Part shown: in pieces, positions 23,763-32,599 of the stretch | Position numbering within the stretch: position 1 is the first letter of the stretch | Layout: every line of letters starts with the position of its first letter | Translations under genes and position numbers: made by a program | Notes under the pieces: generated by a model | Seen by the model: the letters and a program-made list of their open reading frames with translations, nothing else | Database searches by the model: none | What the model was told of the DNA's origin: nothing | Source: Prevotella sp. | Lineage (GTDB): Bacteria; Bacteroidota; Bacteroidia; Bacteroidales; Bacteroidaceae | Reading direction: 5' to 3' | Length of the DNA: 39,204 nucleotides | Assembly: GCA_017556145.1 (NCBI GenBank) | Contig: JAFZCU010000118.1 | Location: forward strand, 1-39,204

Positions 23763-26216
23763 ATGGTTAAGAAAAAGCGGGAAAAGAAGGAGAATCGTCC
23801 TTCCGGATTCTTAGATACATTAGGTTTTAAGAACTTCTTTGCCAACGAGAAGTTAGGTTTTCTCCTGGGCATCTTATTGTTCCTTGTGGCTGGCTATCTT
23901 ACACTGGCTTTCATCTCCTATTTCTCAACGGGTGCAGCCGATCAGAGTATGATTGAGACCCCTCGTGAAGGGGAGATACTGAATGAGCATCATGAATTCA
24001 GCAACACCTGTGGCAGTGTGGGTGCCTATGCTGCATGGTATTTCATCAAGCGCAGTTTCGGACTCTCAGCCTTCTTCATCCCCATCTTCCTGTTCCTGGT
24101 GAGTATTCACCTCATCAAGGCCTATCGTGTCAACCTGCTGAAATGGTTCATGGCGCTGATGATTTTGATGATCTGGAGTTCTGTGACGTTCTCCAAGTTC
24201 CTCTCACCCTTCTTCACCGATGCCTGCTATAATCCTGGTGGTGATCATGGCCTGTATATCCAACAGGCCATAGAGAACCTGCTTGGCGCCCCTGGTCTTA
24301 CTGCCATCTTAGCGCTGACAGCCATCGCTTTTCTCACCTATTTAAGTGCAGAAACCATATTCATCATCCGCAAAATCCTCAACCCCTCGAAGTTCATTGA
24401 TAAGGTGAAGTTCAAGATCACCAACAATGACCCCAACGAGCCGAAGACTTCCTATGAAGATCAGATTCAGACGGACGATGATCCTACAGTCTTTGATGAT
24501 CCTACAGAACAGATTGTAGAATTCAAGCCAACTGGTGAGGCTGTCGTCACTGACAAAGGCTATAAAGAGGATGAACCTATTAAACCTGAACCCGTCCACA
24601 TCAAGCCTGCCGACAGTGTTGATATGAAGGTAGAGGTGGCAGGCGGTGAAGAGACGGCCGATTCCAAGACGCTTGGCATTTTGGAAAAAGCCGGGCCATA
24701 CGATCCGAAGAAGGATCTGGAGAACTACCGCTACCCCACGCTCGACCTGCTGAAGAAATACGATAACGACGGCAAGCCCTATATTGATATGGCTGAGCAG
24801 ACAGCCAACAAGAACCGCATCGTTGATGTGCTGCGTACGTTCGGTGTGGAGATCTCGAGCATCAAGGCGACAGTAGGTCCTACCATCACCCTTTATGAGA
24901 TCACCCTTGCTCCTGGCGTACGCATCACGAAGATCCGTGCCCTGGAAGACGATATCGCCATGAGCCTCTCGGCCCTCGGCATCCGTATCATCGCACCGAT
25001 GCCCGGCAAGGGAACTGTGGGTATCGAGGTGCCGAATGCCAAGCCCTCTATCGTATCGATGGAATCGATCCTGAACTCGAAAAAGTTCCAGGAGTCGCAG
25101 ATGGAACTGCCCTGTGCTGTGGGTAAGACTATCACCAACGAGGTGTTTATGTTTGATCTGGCCAAGGCCCCACACCTGCTTGTGGCCGGTGCCACCGGTC
25201 AGGGAAAGTCGGTAGGATTGAATGCCATCCTCACCTCTTTATTATATAAGAAACACCCCGCAGAGTTGAAAATTGTGTTGGTAGACCCGAAAATGGTGGA
25301 ATTCTCCATCTACCGTAAGATCGAACGCCACTTCCTTGCTGCCTTGCCAGAAGAGGCTGACAGTCCCATTATCACCGACACCTCGAAGGTAGTGCGCACA
25401 CTGAACTCGCTTTGCAAACTGATGGATTCACGCTATGAATTGCTGATGGAGGTGGGTGCCCGCAATATCAAGGAGTATAACCAGAAGTTCATTGATCGCA
25501 AAATCCCGCCTCGCAACGGTCACGGCTATATGCCGTATATCATCATGGTGGTTGATGAGTTTGGCGATCTGATCCTGACCGCTGGTAAGGAGATAGAACT
25601 GCCGATTGCCCGTATTGCCCAAAAGGCACGTGCCGTTGGTATTCATATGATCATCGCTACCCAGCGTCCATCAACGACCATCATCACAGGTAACATCAAG
25701 GCGAATTTCCCCGCCAGTATTGCATTCAAAGTCCGGTCAGGTATAGATTCAAAGATTATCTTAGACCAGACAGGTGCCCAGCAACTGATTGGTAAGGGTG
25801 ATATGCTTTATAAGAGCGGGGGTGACCCTGTGCGTGTGCAGTGTGCCTTCGTCGACACCCCCGAGGTGGAACGAGTCAACGAGTTCATCGCTTCGCAGCA
25901 GGGCTATCTCATGCCGTTCGAGCTGCCTGAGCCCGACACGCCGGAGGCAGACTTCGGCGATGGTGGCGACAAGGATGTCGACATGCAACACCTGGATCCG
26001 CTGTTTGAGGATGCTGCCCGTCTGATTGTTGTCAACCAGAGTGGCTCAACGTCGCTCATCCAGCGTAAGTTTGCCATCGGCTACAACCGTGCAGGCCGGT
26101 TGATGGACCAGTTGGAGAAGGCTGGTGTGGTGGGTGCCGCCATGGGCTCGAAGCCCCGCGAGGTGATGATACAGGACGAGGTAAGCCTCAATAACCTCCT
26201 CGCCTCACTGAAATAG
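23763..26216 (+). CDS. ftsK: DNA translocase FtsK
   Basis: An 817-aa inner-membrane DNA pump that moves chromosome ends through the division septum and activates dif recombination. The basic N-terminus (VKKKREKKENR) precedes about four membrane helices (roughly 35-210), a charged linker (about 215-330), then the alpha/beta motor domain with Walker A GATGQGKS near 475-482 and Walker B VVDEFGDL near 595, and a C-terminal winged-helix gamma domain (VNQSGSTSLIQRKFAIGYNRAGRLMDQ... shown in part) that in the family reads KOPS sites. The length fits Bacteroidetes FtsK. It is followed by a lolA-like gene, an order also known from E. coli (ftsK-lolA). Confidence 0.95.
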   Translation: MVKKKREKKENRPSGFLDTLGFKNFFANEKLGFLLGILLFLVAGYLTLAFISYFSTGAADQSMIETPREGEILNEHHEFSNTCGSVGAYAAWYFIKRSFGLSAFFIPIFLFLVSIHLIKAYRVNLLKWFMALMILMIWSSVTFSKFLSPFFTDACYNPGGDHGLYIQQAIENLLGAPGLTAILALTAIAFLTYLSAETIFIIRKILNPSKFIDKVKFKITNNDPNEPKTSYEDQIQTDDDPTVFDDPTEQIVEFKPTGEAVVTDKGYKEDEPIKPEPVHIKPADSVDMKVEVAGGEETADSKTLGILEKAGPYDPKKDLENYRYPTLDLLKKYDNDGKPYIDMAEQTANKNRIVDVLRTFGVEISSIKATVGPTITLYEITLAPGVRITKIRALEDDIAMSLSALGIRIIAPMPGKGTVGIEVPNAKPSIVSMESILNSKKFQESQMELPCAVGKTITNEVFMFDLAKAPHLLVAGATGQGKSVGLNAILTSLLYKKHPAELKIVLVDPKMVEFSIYRKIERHFLAALPEEADSPIITDTSKVVRTLNSLCKLMDSRYELLMEVGARNIKEYNQKFIDRKIPPRNGHGYMPYIIMVVDEFGDLILTAGKEIELPIARIAQKARAVGIHMIIATQRPSTTIITGNIKANFPASIAFKVRSGIDSKIILDQTGAQQLIGKGDMLYKSGGDPVRVQCAFVDTPEVERVNEFIASQQGYLMPFELPEPDTPEADFGDGGDKDVDMQHLDPLFEDAARLIVVNQSGSTSLIQRKFAIGYNRAGRLMDQLEKAGVVGAAMGSKPREVMIQDEVSLNNLLASLK

Positions 26217-26238
26217 AAACTAATAGATTAATAAGGAT

Positions 26239-26838
26239 ATGAAAAAGTATTTTGCAATGATAGCCCTGCTCCTGATGTGTGCAGGGGTTCAGGCAGAGAG
26301 TGCCAAGCGCATTCTCGACAAGGCCGCAGCCACCGTGAGCAATCCCGGAGGCGTCAAGGCCCACTTCCAGATGATCAGCAAACAGTTTGGAACCACCAAT
26401 GGCGAGATTGCCGTCAAGGGTAACAGGTTTCACGCCACCACACCCGATGCCACCATCTGGTTTGACGGCAAGACGCAGTGGACCTATATGAAGGGCAATG
26501 ACGAGGTGAACATCAGCAACCCCACAGAGGCACAGTTGCAGGCCATTAACCCCTACAACTTCATCAACATCTATAAGAAGGGCTTCAAACTGTCGGCAAA
26601 GGAAGTCAACAATTCCTACGAGGTTCATCTGGTGCCCGCCAAGAAAGAGACAAAAATCCAGGAGATGTATATCATCGTCGACAAGAATTCCTATCATCCT
26701 ACGCATGTCAAGATGAAGCAGAAAGACAAATGGAGCACCATCATCATCAGCCAGTTGACGACGGTGACTCTGAGCGACGAACTATTCCAGTTTAATTCCA
26801 AGGACTTCCCCAAGGCCGAAATCATTGATTTAAGATGA
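26239..26838 (+). CDS. lolA: LolA-like outer-membrane lipoprotein carrier
   Basis: A 199-aa periplasmic protein. Signal peptide 1-19 (MKKYFAMIALLLMCAGVQA) is followed by a LolA-like half-barrel: GGVKAHFQM, TTNGEIAVKGNRFH, PDATIWFDGKTQWTY and the later YIIVDKNSYHPTHVKMK match the strand order of the LolA/LolB fold. In the family it carries lipoproteins from the inner to the outer membrane. The place directly after ftsK (22 bp) is the same as in Proteobacteria and supports the call. Sequence similarity within the LolA superfamily is low, so a related LolA-like carrier cannot be excluded. It overlaps the next gene by 4 bp. Confidence 0.8.
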   Translation: MKKYFAMIALLLMCAGVQAESAKRILDKAAATVSNPGGVKAHFQMISKQFGTTNGEIAVKGNRFHATTPDATIWFDGKTQWTYMKGNDEVNISNPTEAQLQAINPYNFINIYKKGFKLSAKEVNNSYEVHLVPAKKETKIQEMYIIVDKNSYHPTHVKMKQKDKWSTIIISQLTTVTLSDELFQFNSKDFPKAEIIDLR

Positions 26839-28316
26839 ACAAAATTCAATTATACAAGCTTTTACGCAAGAATATCAACCTGAGTTATCGCCGTAGTCCG
26901 GCCTTTGAGCAAAATCGTTGGGCCAAGGTCCTGATGGGCTTTGGCGGAGTCATGTTCGTGCTCTACCTTATCCTGTATGGCATCATCATAGGAATGGCTG
27001 CCGACGGTGAGGCGGGTACACTGATCAACGCCATGATCATCATCCTGCCCATCGACTTCCTCTTGCGCTTTATCTTCCAGACGACACCCGCCATGATGGT
27101 CAAGCCCTATATCCTCTTGCCGATATCCCGCTATTCGGCCATCGAGTGTTTCCTGATATCCTCCCATGTGAGTGGTTTCAACTTTCTGTGGCTGGGGCTG
27201 TTCATTCCTTTTGCCATCATCGTGATCTGTGGAGGTGCACCATTCTTCCTGACACTCTATGTGGTATTGGTGGCTCAGTTGCTCATTATGCTCAACAGCC
27301 AGATCTATCTGTTTTTCCGAACGCTGATCAACCGCAACGTGTTGTGGATCATCCCAGGTCTGTTGCTCTATTCAATCCCTTTCATCCCCTCGCTTGTCAC
27401 AATGTCGGGGAAGACATTCAATCATACCCTCGATTTCATACGTACCTTCAATACCGCCTGGTGGCTCCTGCCGTTGGTGCTGCTGTGCCTGTGCGGCCTC
27501 TTTATGGTGAACCGCCATTTCCAGTTCAAGTATGTCTATGAGGAAATCTCAAAGCAGAAGGAGAAACAGTTGAAGAAAGTCTCGCAATTTGCCTTCTTCA
27601 ATCGCTTTGGCATCATTGGCGAATATCTGAAGATAGAGTTGAAGTCGAACCTGAGAAACAAGACCATGAAGGCACGCTGCATCATGAGTCTTGTCCTGGT
27701 GATTGTCTTCTCCAGTCTCGTGGCATATAGCAACATCTACGACAATCCCATGATGACCAATTTCTGGTGTCTGTATTGCTTCGCCATCTACAGTATGACG
27801 GCTCTCATCAAAGTGATGGGCCAGGAGGGCAACTATATCAGTCTGCTGATGACGCAGCGGGAAAACATCCTGTCGCTGCTGAAGGCCAAATACTGGTTCT
27901 ACTGCGTGGTGCTGATCATCCCCTTCCTCATTATGCTGCCGGCTGTCTTCACGGGCAAGTTTACCCTGCTCATGCTGTTTGGCTATATGCTGCTGATGGC
28001 AGGCTTCATCCATTTCATCATCTTCCAGTTGGCTGTCTACAACAAGCAGACGATTCCCCTCCAGCAGAAGGTGACGGGCAAAGGCAATCTGGAAAACGGC
28101 TGGCAACTTGTCATCGAGTTGGCCGCCCTCATCATACCAGGTCTGATTGTAGGTGTGGGTTATCTCACCGTTGGGCTGACAACCACCTATATCTTCATGT
28201 GTGTCGTGGGCTTGGCTTTCATCGTGACCTACCCCTTGTGGCTTCGTAATATCTACAACCGTATGATGAAACGTCGTTACGATAATATAGAGGGTTTCCT
28301 GGCAACTAAACCATAA
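26835..28316 (+). CDS. DUF5687 family multi-pass membrane protein (ABC-2-like permease)
   Basis: A 493-aa inner-membrane protein with about eleven hydrophobic helices, matching the DUF5687 family of Bacteroidetes: the N-terminal LLRKNINLSYRRSPAFEQNRWAK region (conserved basic start), a central helical bundle, and a cytosolic loop (YEEISKQKEKQLKKVSQFAFFNRF) before the second bundle. The layout resembles ABC-2 permeases, and family members often sit next to an ABC ATPase; none is adjacent here. Its ATG overlaps the stop of the LolA-like gene (ATGA), so it is coexpressed with ftsK and lolA. The substrate is unknown. Confidence 0.75.
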   Translation: MNKIQLYKLLRKNINLSYRRSPAFEQNRWAKVLMGFGGVMFVLYLILYGIIIGMAADGEAGTLINAMIIILPIDFLLRFIFQTTPAMMVKPYILLPISRYSAIECFLISSHVSGFNFLWLGLFIPFAIIVICGGAPFFLTLYVVLVAQLLIMLNSQIYLFFRTLINRNVLWIIPGLLLYSIPFIPSLVTMSGKTFNHTLDFIRTFNTAWWLLPLVLLCLCGLFMVNRHFQFKYVYEEISKQKEKQLKKVSQFAFFNRFGIIGEYLKIELKSNLRNKTMKARCIMSLVLVIVFSSLVAYSNIYDNPMMTNFWCLYCFAIYSMTALIKVMGQEGNYISLLMTQRENILSLLKAKYWFYCVVLIIPFLIMLPAVFTGKFTLLMLFGYMLLMAGFIHFIIFQLAVYNKQTIPLQQKVTGKGNLENGWQLVIELAALIIPGLIVGVGYLTVGLTTTYIFMCVVGLAFIVTYPLWLRNIYNRMMKRRYDNIEGFLATKP

Positions 28317-28348
28317 TACATAATTACATATTTGCAACTAAAATTGCG

Positions 28349-28460
28349 GACAAATCTTAAATTTGTCTACTGTTTAACAATAAGAGTGTTAAACGCAAAG
28401 AGCCGTTAACCCAAGTGGCAGAAGTGTTAAATTGGGACAAATATTCGTGACATTTTGTCA
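28349..28460. promoter_or_regulatory. Dyad-rich control region upstream of htrA
   Basis: The 234-bp gap before htrA holds no gene but several inverted repeats. GACAAAT-N5-ATTTGTC lies at 28349-28367. GTTTAACA-N7-TGTTAAAC lies at 28372-28394. GTTAAC is at 28405-28410 and TGTTAAAT at 28425-28432. GACAAAT recurs at 28436-28442. TGACA-TTT-TGTCA at 28448-28460 covers a TTTG at 28454-28457 that is 22 bp from the -7 element and so a candidate -33. A further GTTAAC lies at 28516. Two motif families (GACAAAT and GTTAA) thus occur repeatedly, as expected of operators. No regulator is identified. Confidence 0.6.
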
Positions 28461-28479
28461 GTATCAGAAAAAAGTCTAC

Positions 28480-28487
28480 TATATTTG
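28480..28487 (+). promoter_or_regulatory. Promoter -7 element for htrA
   Basis: TATATTTG followed by C, with TTTG at 28454-28457 as candidate -33. The leader before the ATG at 28551 is about 58 nt, longer than most in this window. Confidence 0.75.
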
Positions 28488-28550
28488 CACTCGAATTCAT
28501 GAGTATAGGCTCAGAGTTAACAACATCAACGAATTTAAATCATAACAAAA

Positions 28551-30056
28551 ATGAATGCAAATATGAAGAAGATTGTAAATGTGGCAACCCCGGCAGTATG
28601 CGTCGTTGCCTTGGCACTCTCTGTTGTGGCTTTCAACAAGACCAATGCTGCAACAACTCCTGATCCCTCTCCCGCAGTAGCTAACGTAGCAGCAGGCCAG
28701 CCCGTAGACCTGACCTACGCTGCAGAAAAGGCACTGCCCTCAGTGGTTTACATCAAGAACACGCAAAACTCGAAGGTTCAGACCGTCGAGTATTCCGATC
28801 CCTTCGAGGATTTCTTCTCCGATCCCTTCGGCGGATTCTTCGGCCGGGGACAGGGACAAGGCAACGGTGGCCGTCGCCAGCGTCAGGTACAGACCCCGAA
28901 GCGGGTGGCTGCAGGCTCTGGTGTGATTATTTCTACCGATGGTTATATCGTAACCAACAACCACGTGGTCGATGGTGCCGATGAATTGTTGGTGACGCTC
29001 AACGACAATAAGGAATACTCCGCCCGCATCATTGGTGCCGATGCCACCACCGACCTGGCTCTCATCAAGATCGACGGCAAGAATCTGCCCGCTATCCAGA
29101 TTGCCAACAGCGACGATGTGAAGATTGGCGAATGGGTGCTGGCTGTGGGCAATCCCCTCGGACTCAACAACACCGTCACTGCCGGTATCGTATCGGCTAA
29201 GGCCCGCAGCATGGGACAGGGTGTCTCTTCAATGATTCAGACCGATGCTGCCATCAACCAGGGAAACTCTGGTGGTGCATTGGTGAATACCCAAGGTGCG
29301 CTCATTGGCATCAACGCCATGATCTACTCACAGACAGGTTCAAACATCGGCTACGGCTTCGCCATCCCCACCACGATTATGAACAAGGTGGTCGACGACC
29401 TGAAGAAATACGGTAACGTACAGCGTGCCATGATCGGCATTCAGGGCTCTGATGTGAATGCCTATGTTGACAGTGAGAAGGAAAAGGGCAACGAGGTCGA
29501 CCTCGGCACAATGGAAGGTATCTATATCGCCAAGGTCATCGATGATGGTGCTGCTGCTGACGCAGGTCTGAAGGAGGGCGATGTCATTACCCATATCGAC
29601 AACCAGAAAGTAAAGACCTTCGGCGAGCTCCAGAACATCATTGCCCAGAAGCGTCCTGGCGACAAGATCACGCTCACCTACCTGCGCAACAAGAGCAAGA
29701 AGACCGCTACCCTTACCTTGAAGAATGAGAAGGGTAATACAAAGGTCGTGACAGGTACCGTTGACCTCGATGTACTTGGTGGACATTTCAAGCCTCTCAC
29801 CGACGCCCAGAAGGAACAGCTCAACATCGGCTACGGTCTGCAGGTGACCAAGATCAGCGGTGGCAAGTTGAAAGATGCCGGTGTGCCGCAGGGATTCATC
29901 ATCCAGCGCGTCAACGACGAGAGCGTCAAGACCATCGAGGACCTGCAGAAAATCGTGAAGGATGCCTCGAAGTCGAAGGAGCCCGTGCTCTATATCCAGG
30001 GTATCTATCCGACAGGCAAAAAAGGCTACTTTGCCGTACCACTTGAGGACGAGTAA
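28551..30056 (+). CDS. htrA: Periplasmic serine protease/chaperone DegP/HtrA
   Basis: A 501-aa envelope protease that degrades or refolds misfolded periplasmic proteins. After a signal-anchor-like N-terminus (about 5-33) comes a Gly-rich loop region (GRGQGQGNGGRRQRQ), then the trypsin-like domain with the triad His in NNHVVDGA, Asp in TTDLALIKI and Ser in QGNSGGALVN. Two PDZ domains follow (about 280-380 and 405-495), the layout of DegP. The ATG at 28551 is used; a second in-frame ATG at 28563 (KKIVNVA) is equally possible. It has its own promoter behind a dyad-rich region, consistent with stress control, and ends at a strong terminator. Confidence 0.94.
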   Translation: MNANMKKIVNVATPAVCVVALALSVVAFNKTNAATTPDPSPAVANVAAGQPVDLTYAAEKALPSVVYIKNTQNSKVQTVEYSDPFEDFFSDPFGGFFGRGQGQGNGGRRQRQVQTPKRVAAGSGVIISTDGYIVTNNHVVDGADELLVTLNDNKEYSARIIGADATTDLALIKIDGKNLPAIQIANSDDVKIGEWVLAVGNPLGLNNTVTAGIVSAKARSMGQGVSSMIQTDAAINQGNSGGALVNTQGALIGINAMIYSQTGSNIGYGFAIPTTIMNKVVDDLKKYGNVQRAMIGIQGSDVNAYVDSEKEKGNEVDLGTMEGIYIAKVIDDGAAADAGLKEGDVITHIDNQKVKTFGELQNIIAQKRPGDKITLTYLRNKSKKTATLTLKNEKGNTKVVTGTVDLDVLGGHFKPLTDAQKEQLNIGYGLQVTKISGGKLKDAGVPQGFIIQRVNDESVKTIEDLQKIVKDASKSKEPVLYIQGIYPTGKKGYFAVPLEDE

Positions 30057-30070
30057 GCCCCAAAACCACA

Positions 30071-30109
30071 AAAAAAGGCCGCAAACGTAAAAATTGCGGC
30101 TTTTTTTTT
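30071..30109 (+). terminator. Intrinsic terminator after htrA
   Basis: GCCGCAA/TTGCGGC stem with a 9-nt loop, flanked by A6 and T9, so the outer A-T pairs extend the stem. The T-tract end provides the TTTG (30107-30110) that is the likely -33 element of rpoD, so terminator and next promoter overlap. Confidence 0.9.
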
Positions 30110-30130
30110 GGTCGTGTCAAAAAAAAGGCA

Positions 30131-30138
30131 TAACTTTG
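30131..30138 (+). promoter_or_regulatory. Promoter -7 element for rpoD
   Basis: TAACTTTG followed by C. TTTG at 30107-30110 lies 20 bp upstream, the expected spacing for the Bacteroidetes -33/-7 pair. It is the best two-part promoter in the window and is placed before the gene of the sigma factor that reads such promoters. Confidence 0.82.
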
Positions 30139-30164
30139 CGCCTTGGCTATAAACGACTATCGAC

Positions 30165-31025
30165 ATGAGACAACTGAAAATCACCAAATCAATCACAAAC
30201 CGAGAGAGTGAAGCTCTCGACAAATACCTGCAGGAAATAGGTAAGGAAGAGATGATCTCGGTTGAAGAGGAAGTGGAATTGGCACAGCGCATCCGCAAAG
30301 GTGACAAGAAAGCACTGGAGCGCCTCACCAAGGCCAATCTGCGATTCGTTGTCTCTGTAGCCAAGCAATACCAGAACCAAGGTCTCTCCCTACCCGACCT
30401 CATCAACGAGGGCAACGTAGGACTCATCAAAGCCGCAGAGAAGTTCGATGAGACACGCGGTTTCAAGTTCATCTCATACGCTGTATGGTGGATTCGGCAG
30501 AGCATCCTCCAGGCCATCGCAGAGCAGAGCCGCATCGTGCGTCTCCCGCTCAACCAAGTGGGTTCCGTCAATAAGATCAACAAACTGCTGAACAAGTTTG
30601 AGCAGGAAAACGAGCGCCGACCCTCTGTCGAGGAAATCTCCGAGTCATTGGACTTACCAGAGGAGAAGATCGACGAGGCCATGAGTGTCAACACCCGCCA
30701 CGTATCCGTCGATGCTCCCTTCATCGATGGCGAAGACAACAGCCTGCTCGATGTGCTTATCAACGATGATGCCCCGATGGCTGACCGTACGCTCCTCATG
30801 GAGTCGCTAAAGGCAGAGATCAACAATGCCCTCAAGGTGCTCAACGAACGTGAGCGCGGTGTGATAGAAGCCTTCTACGGCATCAACCAGCCAGAGATGA
30901 CACTCGAGGAGATAGGCTCCAAGTTCGGCCTCACCCGGGAGCGCGTGCGTCAGATCAAGGAGAAGGCCATACGCCGACTCCGCACCAGTACAAAGAAACA
31001 TATATTAAAAACATTTTTAGGATAA
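30165..31025 (+). CDS. rpoD: Primary RNA polymerase sigma factor (short RpoD type)
   Basis: A 286-aa sigma-70 protein of the short primary type of Bacteroidetes (sigma-ABfr-like), without the long acidic region 1.1 of E. coli RpoD. Seen: region 1.2 ([23 protein letters not shown] in part), regions 2.1-2.4 with [18 protein letters not shown] and [15 protein letters not shown], region 3, and region 4.2 helix-turn-helix [20 protein letters not shown]. Family knowledge: this factor directs most housekeeping transcription and reads the TAnnTTTG -7 element found throughout this window. The following small exported-protein gene overlaps its stop codon by one base. Confidence 0.94.
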   Translation: MRQLKITKSITNRESEALDKYLQEIGKEEMISVEEEVELAQRIRKGDKKALERLTKANLRFVVSVAKQYQNQGLSLPDLINEGNVGLIKAAEKFDETRGFKFISYAVWWIRQSILQAIAEQSRIVRLPLNQVGSVNKINKLLNKFEQENERRPSVEEISESLDLPEEKIDEAMSVNTRHVSVDAPFIDGEDNSLLDVLINDDAPMADRTLLMESLKAEINNALKVLNERERGVIEAFYGINQPEMTLEEIGSKFGLTRERVRQIKEKAIRRLRTSTKKHILKTFLG

Positions 31026-31459
31026 TGAAATATCTCAAGTTCATCGCCTTGGCTGTCGTTTTGTCGGCTTTTCTCGCTGTCCATGCGGATAAGAAGCCCG
31101 AGAATACCACCAAGGCATATCTCTTCGGCTTTGTAGCCAACTTCTCCGACTCCATCGTCTATTTCACCGACATCCAGGAAATCGAGCATGTCACCATTAT
31201 GAAAAAGACCAAGTTTCTGAAGGACCGCGATGCCTACTCCGATCAACTGCGCTATTATTTCGCCGAAAAGCTTAATATGCCGCATCGCACGTGCATCGTC
31301 TCTTTCGGACTGACACGCAAAGAGGCCGAGAAGAAATACGTCAAGATGCGTAGAATCTATACCGAGAAGAACGCTGGCCGCTACGATGTCCGCTACCTCT
31401 CGGAGAACGACTTCAAGTTCCAGGCTATCCTCCCCTCAGAAACCACCGAAACAGAATAG
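31025..31459 (+). CDS. Small exported protein of unknown function downstream of rpoD
   Basis: A 144-aa protein with a signal peptide (about 1-21, [21 protein letters not shown]) and a mature part of mixed alpha/beta character: AYLFGFVANFSDSIVYFTDIQ, HVTIMKKTKFLKDRDAYSDQL and YVKMRRIYTEKNAGRYD. No Cys suggests neither lipoprotein nor disulfides except one Cys in the body. I recognise no named family, though similar short periplasmic proteins occur beside rpoD in Bacteroidales. Its ATG overlaps the rpoD stop (TAATG), so it is translationally coupled to the sigma factor. It is probably periplasmic. Confidence 0.75.
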   Translation: MKYLKFIALAVVLSAFLAVHADKKPENTTKAYLFGFVANFSDSIVYFTDIQEIEHVTIMKKTKFLKDRDAYSDQLRYYFAEKLNMPHRTCIVSFGLTRKEAEKKYVKMRRIYTEKNAGRYDVRYLSENDFKFQAILPSETTETE

Positions 31460-31482
31460 CCGCCTGTTGCTCTGACCATTTA

Positions 31483-32055
31483 TCAGAACGTCAGGAGTTC
31501 GTTGTAGATGCGCTGCACAGGCAGGCCCATGACATTGAAATAACTGCCCGACAGGCTTGTTACGCCAATATAGCCTATCCATTCCTGAATCCCGTAGGCA
31601 CCGGCCTTGTCTAACGGCTTGTAATGGTCGACATAATAGTCGATTTCTGCCTCAGTCAGTGTCTTGAAGGTGACATCGGTGGTCACGGCGAAACTACGTT
31701 GGCGTTCACGCGTCATCAGACAGACGCCCGTAATCACCTGATGCGTCTGCCCGCTCAGTTCGCGCAGCATCCTTCGGGCATCGTCCAAATCGACGGGTTT
31801 GCCGAGCACCTCATTCCCCAGCACCACCACCGTATCGGCGGTGATGATGAGATCGTGCGCCGACATCATATCCTTGTAGGCAGCGGCTTTCTCTGAGGCG
31901 ATATACACCGGTATGTCGGGCGTAGCCAGAGAGGTCGGATAGCTTTCCTCGATATCAGGTAACACGCGGACCTCGAAGTCGATGTCAAGTCCGCTGAGCA
32001 GTTGGCGGCGGCGCGGTGAGTTGCTGGCGAGGATGATATGATAATTCTCAAGCAT
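31483..32055 (-). CDS. maf: Maf-like nucleoside triphosphate pyrophosphatase
   Basis: A 190-aa cytosolic Maf/Ham1-superfamily enzyme that hydrolyses non-canonical or modified nucleoside triphosphates (dTTP/UTP or m7GTP types). Seen: the N-terminal phosphate loop ILASNSPRRRQLL, the conserved ASEKAAA, the general base region ITADTVVVLGNEVLGKP, and DKAGAYGIQEWIG near the C-terminus. The AYGIQEWIG form is typical of the dTTP/UTP (YhdE-like) subgroup; that is inference. It is last in the operon nitroreductase - kdsC - maf, 12 bp after kdsC. Confidence 0.93.
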   Translation of the reverse strand: MLENYHIILASNSPRRRQLLSGLDIDFEVRVLPDIEESYPTSLATPDIPVYIASEKAAAYKDMMSAHDLIITADTVVVLGNEVLGKPVDLDDARRMLRELSGQTHQVITGVCLMTRERQRSFAVTTDVTFKTLTEAEIDYYVDHYKPLDKAGAYGIQEWIGYIGVTSLSGSYFNVMGLPVQRIYNELLTF

Positions 32056-32067
32056 AGACCAATTGGT

Positions 32068-32586
32068 TTACCAGCCGAAGGCTTTCTCGTCCATCACCCA
32101 TTTTCCCTGAGCACGCAACGTCTGTTCAATCACATCGCGGCCACAGCCATAACCACCGATGCAGTCGCTCACATAAAGACTTGCCTCCTTGATTTCAGGA
32201 CAGGCATCCTTGGGACATACCGGGCAGCCCACACGACGCATGATCTGCAGGTCGGGAATGTCGTCGCCCATATACATCACCTCGCGGTCATTCAGGCCGT
32301 ATTGCTGCAGGAATGCCTCGTAGGCCTTGATCTTCACGGCACACCCCACGTAGATGTCCTCAACGCCCAGGCCCTCATAGCGCCGGCAGATGCTCGACAC
32401 ATTGGCACCCGTCATAATGACGATACGGAGACCAAGTTTCATGGCCAGCTGGATGGCATAGCCGTCTTTGATGTTCACCGTACGCAAAGGCACACCGTCA
32501 GACGACAGCGTGATGGTCTCCGCACTCAGCACACCATCGATGTCGAAGATGATTGCCCTGATTTTCTTCAAGTCATAGTTAATCAT
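32068..32586 (-). CDS. kdsC: 3-deoxy-D-manno-octulosonate 8-phosphate phosphatase (KdsC-like)
   Basis: A 172-aa HAD-family phosphatase without cap domain, acting as a tetramer in the family. Seen: nucleophile motif DIDGVL with its two Asp, the motif II Thr in IMTGAN, and motif IV GDDIPDLQIM, followed by the KdsC-typical C-terminal GGYGCGRDVIEQ. It removes the phosphate from KDO-8-phosphate in the pathway to LPS core. It lies between the nitroreductase and maf genes. Its start codon and the preceding stop are joined by two copies of a heptamer, TATAAAC. Confidence 0.9.
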   Translation of the reverse strand: MINYDLKKIRAIIFDIDGVLSAETITLSSDGVPLRTVNIKDGYAIQLAMKLGLRIVIMTGANVSSICRRYEGLGVEDIYVGCAVKIKAYEAFLQQYGLNDREVMYMGDDIPDLQIMRRVGCPVCPKDACPEIKEASLYVSDCIGGYGCGRDVIEQTLRAQGKWVMDEKAFGW

Positions 32587-32599
32587 ATAAACTATAAAC
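32586..32599. repeat. Two-unit heptamer array (TATAAAC) between nitroreductase and kdsC
   Basis: TATAAAC occurs twice in succession and fills the 12-bp gap between the kdsC start and the nitroreductase stop. The same two-unit array occurs at 37607-37620, and the words match the array at 35137-35178. Confidence 0.7.

Noticed and set aside
31460-31482. A hairpin between the small exported-protein gene and maf
   Set aside because: CTGAC ... GTCAG has five pairs, a 13-base loop and no T-tract.
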